11,003 nucleotides of DNA from Clostridium sp. (GTDB lineage Bacteria; Bacillota_A; Clostridia; Lachnospirales; Lachnospiraceae): the NCBI GenBank assembly GCA_023666975.1, contig JAMPAW010000112.1, positions 1 through 11,003 of the forward strand, in the 5' to 3' direction. Below the pieces are notes generated by a model. It was not told the origin of the DNA. It searched no databases and saw only the letters and a program-made list of their open reading frames with translations. Of the stretch, positions 1 to 5,920 are shown piece by piece; the stretch's first letter is position 1; each line of letters starts with the position of its first letter. The translations under genes and the position numbers were made by a program.

Positions 1-125
1 AGATTCACGCTCCCTCCCTTATCCAGAATTTCCTGAATCAAGGGTGTTTTATCAATATAGTAATATGGCTTATCTATGATTCGTTTGTATTCTTCTATCC
101 CAATCGCAATCGGCTTATTTCCCAT
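1..125 (-). CDS. AAA-ATPase-like family protein, N-terminal fragment (window edge)
   Basis: Only the first 41 codons are present. The peptide opens MGNKPIAIGIEEYKRIIDKP and continues with YYYIDKTPLIQEIL, the characteristic start of the AAA-ATPase_like (PF09820) family: 'IGI.(D/E)(F/Y)..II......YYVDKT..I'. These proteins are normally over 500 residues, with a P-loop ATPase domain followed by a PD-(D/E)XK nuclease-like domain (DUF1703). Both lie off the window, so neither can be checked. The ATG at 125 was chosen because it is in frame with the family signature and an AGGAGG (136-141) sits 10 nt upstream. An ATG at 133 is nearer the ribosome site but opens only a 12-codon frame. A TACAAT lies on this strand about 35 nt upstream of the start, but I see no good -35. 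The cellular role of this family is not established; members are often found in many copies in Lachnospiraceae and Bacteroidetes genomes. Family call from the N-terminus: fairly sure. Confidence 0.75.
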   Translation of the reverse strand, partial: MGNKPIAIGIEEYKRIIDKPYYYIDKTPLIQEILDKGGSVN

Positions 126-209
126 TTTGCCATTTCCTCCTCGCAACATATAGGGTTATTGTAGCATATCACCGAAAAAAATACTATAACCGAAAATCAC
201 ATGCCTTCA

Positions 210-807
210 TCATCTCCCACAGCATTTTTTATACTTTTTACCGCTTCCACAGGGACACGGATCATTCGGATATATCTTTTCGGCTTTTACAACCGGTTCC
301 ATCTCCGGTTCAAAATCCTCCCAGTAATAGCTTCCCATCTCCTCATCCCCGATGAAAATTCTCTTAGAAGCATCCGTTTTTTCTCTCCGGCAGGCAAAAA
401 GATTCCTTTATCCTCACACCAGCATAGCATCAGTTCCCTTGCCTCCGAGTCCTTTGCTTCCCTGCACCACTGCTCTACACACCGTTCTGCCTCTTTTTTC
501 CACTGCTGTTTTTCTGCCGCATTTTCCATACCAAACAAGGTCATCTGCTTATATGCCGAAGCATCTTCCTCCACTTCCACTGTAACCGGCTCCATTTCCG
601 TACAATCATGCACCTTCTCCCATATCGCCGGATTTTCCTTTAATTTCGATAGCCATACAATTTCCCGCATCAGAAGAATAATGCTGTCATTCTCCGATTG
701 TTTCTTTTTAGAATCTCTCGCATTTATAATGCGATATAACTGCATGAGCAGTTCCTGTTCTTTGTGCAATTCTTCTTGCTGTTTTTTCAATTTTTTAATT
801 CATCCAT
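210..807 (-). pseudogene. SEC-C zinc-motif protein gene with two apparent frameshifts
   Basis: Read with one extra A in each of two A6 tracts (791-796 and 377-382), this gives a continuous protein of about 199 residues starting MDELKKLKKQQEEL and ending in a SEC-C motif, [15 protein letters not shown], before the TGA at 210-212. As it stands, the ATG at 807 reaches a stop after six codons, the middle (790-287) is a separate open frame of 167 codons whose only possible start is a TTG with no ribosome site, and the SEC-C motif lies in a third segment. The ATG at 807 has AGAGGA seven bases upstream, so it is the likely native start. SEC-C motifs bind zinc through a CxC...CC/HC cluster and occur at the C-terminus of SecA and many small proteins. 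The N-terminal 60 residues are highly charged and probably helical or coiled-coil. The gene follows pheT on the same strand. It may be decaying, a homopolymer sequencing error, or recoded by slippage; the sequence alone cannot decide. Confidence 0.7.
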
Positions 808-950
808 TGCCGTATCCTCTCCACTATTCCTGCATATGCTGCTTCAATTCCTGCCATTTTTGCACATTTCAATGCGACAAGCTCCGGGGAATATTCCAAA
901 AACGGGTAATAACATTTGTACTGCCGTTTTTCCTCACTAATCCTGCCCAA
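795..950 (-). CDS. Small hypothetical protein (51 aa) between pheT and the SEC-C gene
   Basis: An open frame of 51 codons begins at TTG 950, with AGGA seven bases upstream, and ends at TAA 795. The peptide starts (M)GRISEEKRQYKCYYPFLEYS and ends ERIRQWMN; its composition and codon use resemble the neighbours rather than random sequence. I do not recognise a family. It begins 42 nt after the pheT stop and overlaps the SEC-C gene's ATG (807) by 13 nt, a spacing typical of translational coupling. An alternative is that it is the true N-terminus of a single protein of about 250 residues, with the 791-800 indel breaking it from the SEC-C gene: deleting one base there joins the two frames as ...RIRQWMIKKLKKQQ. 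The same frame has a stop (TAG, 960-962) four codons before the TTG, so it does not extend further upstream. Confidence 0.45.
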   Translation of the reverse strand: MGRISEEKRQYKCYYPFLEYSPELVALKCAKMAGIEAAYAGIVERIRQWMN

Positions 951-992
951 CCGATATTCCTATACCGTCAGTCAGCGGTTATGCCCAGCGGA

Positions 993-3416
993 TTATGCTC
1001 TCAGTTCAATACCCATCTCTTTCAATGCGTCCAGCACCTTTTCCACAGCCTTGTCCACTTCAGCAGACTCCAGATTCCTGTCCTTTGCACGGAAAATCAG
1101 AGAAAAGGCAACGGATTTCTTTCCTTCACCTACCTGTTCGCCTTCGTACACGTCAAACAGCTCACAGCTTTCCAGAATCTTCCCCGCATTTTTCTTAATC
1201 ACATGTTCAATCTGTCCGACAAAAAGGCTCTTATCCATCACCATCGACAAATCCCTTGTGCTTGCAGGGAACTTTGCAATCCCCTCATACTTACGGTCAA
1301 AGCTCGCTAACATCGTAATCGTTTCCATATTCAGTACCGCTACATATGCCTCGGTCTTCAGCGCATAATTGTCTCCTACCTCCGGGTGAATCTGGCCAAT
1401 CATGCCGATTTCCATTTTCCCCTTCTTCAAATATGCCTGCCGTCCCGGATGCAGATACGGAATTTCTTTGGTCGGTTCACATTCAATTCCCACAATTCCG
1501 AGTTTCTCGAAAATTTCCTCTACCACACCTTTTAGCGTGAAAAAGTCACCCTCTCCGTACATACCCAGCGTCAATCTCATTTTCTCCTCCGGAAGCTCGG
1601 TAAGCGGCAGTGCCTTTGGACAATAAATATTGCCAAGCTCATATAATCTGGCAGTCTTATTTCTCCTGTTATAGTTTGTTGCCAGAGAAGTCAGCATGCC
1701 GTTTAACGATACCGTCCTCATAATCGAAAAATCCTCGCCTAACGGATTAGAGATTACAATTGCCTGCCGTTCCCTGGCATCGTCCGGCAGAAGCAGTTTA
1801 TCAAATACCTTCGGGCTCTCAAAGGAATACGTCATTCCACCCGAAAATCCATTTCTCTCACAAATTTCTCTCGCCACGTCATCTACTCTCTGGTTAAACG
1901 GCTTCTTACCCACAGTGGCCTCACCCTTAGGCAGGGATACCGGAATATTGTCATAGCCGTAGAATCTCGCCACTTCCTCCGCCAAATCCGCCATACAGCC
2001 CAAATCCTGACGGAAGGTAGGAATGGTCAGCGTGTTATCGGCCTCATGATATACCAGGCCAAGCCGGTCAAAATACGCCAGCATATCCTCCCTCGGAATA
2101 TCCGTTCCCAGCAGCGCATTATAGCGCTCCGGCTCAAAAGGCAGCACCTTCTCCTCGACCGGATTCGGATAGACATCGACAATTCCGCCTACCACTTCGC
2201 CACAGCCCATTTCCTCCACCAGCTGGCAGGCTCTGTTCATGGCTTCCAACGCAGTATTTGGGTCCAGTCCCTTCGTAAACTTAAAGGAGGCGTCCGTCTG
2301 TAAACCGATTCTTTTTGATGCGAGACGGATATTCGTGCCGTCAAAGCAGGCCGCCTCAAACAGTACGGTTTTCACATCATCGGTGATCATTGAATTCTCA
2401 CCACCCATAATTCCCGCAATACCTACCTCTTTTTCACCGTCACAAATCATCAGCACCCCGGAGTCCAGTTTACGCTCCTGTCCGTCCAATGTCGTAAATG
2501 TATCTCCGTCCTTTGCACGTTTTACAATAATCTCATGCTTTGCAATGGTGTCCAAATCATACGCATGCATCGGCTGGCCATACTCCTCCATAATATAATT
2601 TGTAATGTCAACCAGATTATTAATGGAGCGGATTCCCATTGCCTTTAACCTGTCCTGCATCCACTTCGGAGACGGGGCAATCTTAATATTTTCTACTACT
2701 CTCGCCGTGTAGCGGGTGCAAAGCTCCGTATCTTCTACACGAACTTTGATAAAGTCATTGACATCTTTCTCATTCGCTTTCACCGTTACCACAGGCGGAT
2801 AAAACGGTTTGTTAAACGCTGCCGCGGCCTCTCTCGCCATACCGATCATCGAAAAGCAGTCTACCCGGTTAGAAGTAATCTCATACTCCACAACCGTATC
2901 ATCTAAGCCTAATGCCTTTACAGCATCGTCTCCCGGCTTCACTCCCGATTCCGGCAAAAAAACATACACACCGTCCTCCGGTGCCTCAGGATAGAAATCC
3001 CGCGAAGAGCCAAGCTCCTCAATTCCACACATCATTCCGTTACTTTCCACACCGCGGAGTTTACCCTTCTTAATCTTAATTCCGTCCGGATATTCCGTAT
3101 CATCGCCGTGTGCCGCCGCTATCTTACCGCCATCTAATACAACCGGAATCATATCCCCGGCCTTCACGTTCTTAGCGCCGGTTACAATCTGTAAAACCTC
3201 CGAACCGATATCTACTTTGCAAACTACCAGTTTGTCCGCATCCGGGTGCTGCTCAATTGTCTCGATTTTGCCGACAACGATCTTCTCCAAATTTTTGTCC
3301 TTTTTTTCATATCCCTCCACATGGGAGCCTGACAATGTCATTTTATCTACAAATTCCTGTACGTCCACATCTAAATCCGGAACATACGCTTTCAACCATG
3401 ATATTGGTGTATTCAT
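993..3416 (-). CDS. pheT: Phenylalanyl-tRNA synthetase beta subunit
   Basis: This is the 807-residue beta chain of the alpha2-beta2 cytoplasmic enzyme that charges tRNA-Phe; about 800 residues is the normal length. The visible domain order is standard. It starts with an N-terminal segment (MNTPISWLKAYV). An EMAP/tRNA-binding domain follows at about 40-155, including HPDADKLVVCKVD at 58-70. Next are the B3/4 domain at about 210-385 (editing and core packing) and the B5 DNA-binding-like fold at about 405-475. A catalytic-like synthetase core at about 485-700 contains NPLGEDFSIMRT. The C-terminal ferredoxin-like anticodon-binding domain runs from about 716 (FPASTRDLSMVMD) to the end. The start ATG is preceded by AAAGG and ends 27 nt after the pheS stop, so the two form one operon under the upstream T-box. 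No damage or missing domain is visible. Confidence 0.98.
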   Translation of the reverse strand: MNTPISWLKAYVPDLDVDVQEFVDKMTLSGSHVEGYEKKDKNLEKIVVGKIETIEQHPDADKLVVCKVDIGSEVLQIVTGAKNVKAGDMIPVVLDGGKIAAAHGDDTEYPDGIKIKKGKLRGVESNGMMCGIEELGSSRDFYPEAPEDGVYVFLPESGVKPGDDAVKALGLDDTVVEYEITSNRVDCFSMIGMAREAAAAFNKPFYPPVVTVKANEKDVNDFIKVRVEDTELCTRYTARVVENIKIAPSPKWMQDRLKAMGIRSINNLVDITNYIMEEYGQPMHAYDLDTIAKHEIIVKRAKDGDTFTTLDGQERKLDSGVLMICDGEKEVGIAGIMGGENSMITDDVKTVLFEAACFDGTNIRLASKRIGLQTDASFKFTKGLDPNTALEAMNRACQLVEEMGCGEVVGGIVDVYPNPVEEKVLPFEPERYNALLGTDIPREDMLAYFDRLGLVYHEADNTLTIPTFRQDLGCMADLAEEVARFYGYDNIPVSLPKGEATVGKKPFNQRVDDVAREICERNGFSGGMTYSFESPKVFDKLLLPDDARERQAIVISNPLGEDFSIMRTVSLNGMLTSLATNYNRRNKTARLYELGNIYCPKALPLTELPEEKMRLTLGMYGEGDFFTLKGVVEEIFEKLGIVGIECEPTKEIPYLHPGRQAYLKKGKMEIGMIGQIHPEVGDNYALKTEAYVAVLNMETITMLASFDRKYEGIAKFPASTRDLSMVMDKSLFVGQIEHVIKKNAGKILESCELFDVYEGEQVGEGKKSVAFSLIFRAKDRNLESAEVDKAVEKVLDALKEMGIELRA

Positions 3417-3443
3417 AATCCTGTTTCCTTTCTCTTTCTTATT

Positions 3444-4466
3444 CTAAAACTGGTTTAAAAATCTCACATCGTTCTCGTAGAGAAGCCGCATATCATCAAT
3501 CTCATACTTCAAAAGGGTTACACGCTCTAATCCGATACCGAATGCAAAGCCCTGATACTCTTTTGAATCAATTCCACACATATCTAATACATTCGGATGC
3601 ACCATGCCACAGCCAAGAATCTCAATCCATCCGCTTCCCTTACACATGCGGCATCCCTTTCCTCCACATTTAAAGCATGTTATGTCAACCTCCGCAGAAG
3701 GCTCTGTAAACGGAAAATGGTGTGGTCTGAATTTCACCTTTGTCTTTTCCCCAAAGAATTCCCTCGCAAATTGTTCCAAGGTCCCTTTCAGGTCCGCAAA
3801 AGTAATTCCCTTATCAATAACCAGTCCCTCTAATTGATGAAAGGACGGTGAATGTGTAGCGTCTACTTCATCAGCGCGGAATACCCTTCCCGGAGAAATC
3901 ATGCGGATAGGCAGTTTACCCTGCTCCATCACTCTCGCCTGCACGGGGGAAGTCTGCGTTCTAAGTAAAATGTCCTTCGTAATATAAAATGTATCCTGCT
4001 CATCTTTTGCCGGGTGATTTGCCGGGATATTCAGCAGTTCAAAATTATAACGGTCATACTCTACCTCCGGACCGTCCACAACCTCGTACCCCATACCGAT
4101 AAATACACGCTCTAAATCCTCCAGCGCAATCTGGTTCGGGTGCCTGTGTCCACGCATATTTTTTCTGCCCGGTAAAGTGACGTCGATTGTTTCCCGTTTC
4201 ATCTTCTCCGTGCGAAGCAGCCTTGCAATTTTGGTTCTTTCCTCTTCCATCTTTTCCTCAATCACGGCCCTTGCCTCGTTGACCATCTGTCCCACCATCG
4301 GTCTTTCTTCTGCCGGAACATCCTTCATTCCTTTCAACACTGCCGTCAATTCACCCTTTTTCCCCAGTATGGCAACCTTAATTTCATTCAGGCTGTCAAG
4401 GTCCTTTGCACCTTCAATCCTTGCCAGTGCATCTGCTTTAATTGCCTCTAACTTTTCCTTCATCAT
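3444..4466 (-). CDS. pheS: Phenylalanyl-tRNA synthetase alpha subunit
   Basis: The 340-residue catalytic subunit activates Phe with ATP and transfers it to tRNA-Phe. The N-terminal ~95 residues form the helical tRNA-binding arm typical of PheS. The class II core shows motif 2 (GRVFRADEVDATHSPSFHQL) and motif 3 (GIGLERVTLLKYEIDDMRLL). The amino-acid pocket residue equivalent to E. coli Ala294 is Ala308 in GFAFGIG, the normal Phe-specific form. A four-cysteine insert (C264, C267, C272, C275, CX2C-X4-CX2C) is present in many Firmicutes PheS proteins and looks metal-binding; E. coli lacks it. Two adjacent ATGs occur at 4466 and 4463. GGAG lies 4 nt before the first and 7 nt before the second, so the second is slightly favoured. 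Expression is controlled by the T-box leader upstream, and pheT follows after 27 nt. Confidence 0.98.
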   Translation of the reverse strand: MMKEKLEAIKADALARIEGAKDLDSLNEIKVAILGKKGELTAVLKGMKDVPAEERPMVGQMVNEARAVIEEKMEEERTKIARLLRTEKMKRETIDVTLPGRKNMRGHRHPNQIALEDLERVFIGMGYEVVDGPEVEYDRYNFELLNIPANHPAKDEQDTFYITKDILLRTQTSPVQARVMEQGKLPIRMISPGRVFRADEVDATHSPSFHQLEGLVIDKGITFADLKGTLEQFAREFFGEKTKVKFRPHHFPFTEPSAEVDITCFKCGGKGCRMCKGSGWIEILGCGMVHPNVLDMCGIDSKEYQGFAFGIGLERVTLLKYEIDDMRLLYENDVRFLNQF

Positions 4467-4488
4467 CTATCTCCTTTTTCTTTATCAT

Positions 4489-4514
4489 AAATAGGTAATT
4501 AAAATTACCTATTT
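4489..4514 (-). repeat. Perfect 12-bp inverted repeat just upstream of the pheS ribosome site
   Basis: AAATAGGTAATT, two bases, then AATTACCTATTT: an AT-rich perfect inverted repeat 22 nt before the pheS start. In the mRNA it would form a hairpin immediately 5' of AAGGAG. No U-tract follows on the coding strand (the next bases are ATGATAAAG), so it is not a classic terminator. It may protect the message, modulate initiation, or mark the end of an inserted intergenic element. Confidence 0.75.
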
Positions 4515-4586
4515 TCAAAACTGAATCGCACAATCCATTCACCTCGATTACGCTTCGCTTCATCTCGGTCACGGCTGGCGCCGTAT

Positions 4587-4651
4587 GAGTATAAGCGCCA
4601 AACTGCCTGTTTGTGAGCAAGCTCCCAACAGGTAGCTTGACACTTATACTC
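4587..4651 (-). repeat. 65-nt imperfect long hairpin in the pheST leader
   Basis: The arms GAGTATAAG and CTTATACTC close a stem that continues inward for 25 positions. About 22 of these pair, including one wobble, and the three mismatches are all C opposite A. The terminal loop is about 15 nt and contains the palindrome GAGCAAGCTC. The element lies between the T-box terminator and the pheS start, where T-box operons usually have only a short linker. No protein-like ORF or uridine tail is associated. It could be a dispersed palindromic (REP or MITE-like) element or an RNA processing signal; copy number elsewhere cannot be judged from one window. Confidence 0.7.
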
Positions 4652-4672
4652 GCATGGCTTATAGCTAACATG

Positions 4673-4710
4673 AAAAAAGAGCAAGGCATCCCATAGGGAC
4701 GAACTTGCTC
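4673..4710 (-). terminator. T-box-controlled intrinsic terminator of pheST
   Basis: On the minus strand GAGCAAG (4704-4710) pairs with CTTGCTC (4679-4685), enclosing an inner TCCC/GGGA stem with a short loop, followed by six T residues (4673-4678). The 5' arm follows directly from the conserved T-box sequence, so formation of the antiterminator (T-box paired with the side bulge) and of this hairpin are mutually exclusive, as in known T-box leaders. Confidence 0.93.
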
Positions 4711-4976
4711 GCGGTACCACCCTGATTCCAAAGCATATGCTTTAGCTCTCATCATGTATTAACGTTCATGACCCGTTAAAACCTACCATTCTGTCTGTCC
4801 AAACAGACCTCCCTGTTCGGGGTGTCTCTCTGTCTCACACAAAACTTCCGTTTTAAAACTCCGGTGTGAAATTCAAATACTATGTGAACCAAAAAAGGTT
4901 TTCAGCCAGTGACCTTTTCTCTCTGCTGGAACATACCATTCTTTTGCACCATCATCGTCTTATTCACCATTTTTTC
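4673..4976 (-). promoter_or_regulatory. T-box riboswitch, tRNA-Phe (UUC specifier)
   Basis: The conserved T-box AGGGTGGTACCGCG lies at 4710-4723. Stem I is recognisable: GGUG (4947-4950) pairs with CACC (4863-4866), flanking the specifier loop. Above the loop, AAUGGUAUGU (4931-4940) pairs with ACAUAGUAUU (4876-4885) with one mismatch. The AGAGAG and GGCUGAAA elements of the distal stem follow. In the specifier loop, UUC (4868-4870) is followed by A, matching a Phe codon. A perfect AAAGCATATGCTTT hairpin (4730-4743) lies before the T-box. Uncharged tRNA-Phe should pair with UUC and with the T-box bulge, stabilise the antiterminator and let RNA polymerase read into pheST; charged tRNA leaves the terminator. 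The UUC specifier agrees with the downstream genes. Confidence 0.95.
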
Positions 4977-4980
4977 CTTT

Positions 4981-5901
4981 CTATTGTAACATTTTTTTTA
5001 CCCGTGTCAAGTATCCTTTTGATAATAAATAATTAATTACTGCTCCGATAAACAGGGAATACATGCAAAAATACAGCCATAGCATGGCAATGACAATTCC
5101 CGCCAGCGAACCGTACATCACCGAAAAATTCGGAAAATGTTCAATGTATATGACGACCACACGGGAAATCACCAGCCATGCAACTGAAGAAAATGCTGCT
5201 CCCGGCATCTGCGATTGAATCCGCTTCCCCAGATTCACCTTTTCTTCCTTCCCCATCGGCAGGCCAAAGCCCCCCGGCAAGACGACAAACATCATGAGAA
5301 TAAAACCGTAAAACAACAGCCACCCCAACACAAAACGAACCAGAAGCAAAATATTTTTTACCACCGATTCCTTCTCGAAAAGACCATGGATAGACAGTTT
5401 GTAATAATGCGAAACCGTCACGTAAACCGACATGACTACCGCAAACACAACAATCAGCAGCACCGTATACACAATCGCAATCAGCCTTGACTTCAAAAAA
5501 CTATATTCCTGCCTTAACTGGTACATACTGTTAAACCCCTCCATCAGTGCCGCAATCCCCTTGGATGCAGACCACAGAAGCGTAACGGTCGACAATGAAA
5601 TAACTGTTTTCGCACTGTCAGATAAACCTTCAATAATATCCCTAGCATATGCACTAAAATCATCCGGTATAACCTGTAGCACATCTTCCGGAGAAAAGGG
5701 CAGATAAGTAGTCACTGCCAACAGCAGAGAAACCAGCGGAGCTACAGACAACAAAATAAAAAACGCTGCCTGCGCCGCACAGGCGGCCGTATAACTGTCG
5801 CTGATTTTTGCGCTGAACTTGCCGGCATAATTGACAAATAATTTCATTTTGGCCAATATTTCATTTTTCCGAATACTATCCATGCCTCTCCCGCCTATCA
5901 T
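4981..5901 (-). CDS. YihY/BrkB-family inner membrane protein
   Basis: A 306-residue integral membrane protein matching the YihY/virulence-factor BrkB family in length and pattern. Hydrophobic segments fall at about 45-66, 100-118, 140-163, 184-208, 234-254 and 263-288, consistent with six helices. Family hallmarks are A.QAAFFILLSVAPL near the first helix, LLWSASKGIAALMEGFN (109-124), PGAAFSSVAW (233-242) and YGSLAGIVIAMLWLYF (263-278). Once annotated as RNase BN, the family is not a ribonuclease; its transport or envelope role is unsettled. The gene starts 19 nt after the stop of the SpoIID-like gene, so the two are probably co-transcribed. The start is uncertain: ATG 5901 (weak AGAGA) or ATG 5883, seventh codon, with GGGAG four bases upstream. 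Its 3' end carries the pheST promoter. Confidence 0.92.
   Translation of the reverse strand: MIGGRGMDSIRKNEILAKMKLFVNYAGKFSAKISDSYTAACAAQAAFFILLSVAPLVSLLLAVTTYLPFSPEDVLQVIPDDFSAYARDIIEGLSDSAKTVISLSTVTLLWSASKGIAALMEGFNSMYQLRQEYSFLKSRLIAIVYTVLLIVVFAVVMSVYVTVSHYYKLSIHGLFEKESVVKNILLLVRFVLGWLLFYGFILMMFVVLPGGFGLPMGKEEKVNLGKRIQSQMPGAAFSSVAWLVISRVVVIYIEHFPNFSVMYGSLAGIVIAMLWLYFCMYSLFIGAVINYLLSKGYLTRVKKMLQ
4983..5010 (-). promoter_or_regulatory. Promoter of the pheST T-box transcript
   Basis: A perfect -35 TTGACA (5005-5010), a 16-bp spacer rich in A, and -10 TACAAT (4983-4988) predict a start near 4976, just before the T-box stem I. The promoter lies wholly within the 3' end of the upstream YihY-like gene: the -10 shares bases with that gene's last CAA codon and the first bases of its TAG stop. 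Confidence 0.85.
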
Positions 5902-5920
5902 TTATCTCTCTTCATTGATA

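Noticed and set aside
95..133. 12-codon ORF starting at ATG 133, close to AGGAGG
   Set aside because: Only two bases separate it from the ribosome site; the ATG at 125 is in the frame with a clear family signature.
201..1310. Plus-strand open frame of 369 codons
   Set aside because: It runs antisense to the SEC-C region and the end of pheT, has no ribosome site, and its Ser/Phe/Cys-rich composition is that of a complement-frame shadow.
4438..4755. Minus-strand open frames of 105 and 71 codons upstream of pheS
   Set aside because: They cross the T-box core, terminator and hairpins, so the DNA is better explained as a regulatory leader; no family match recognised.
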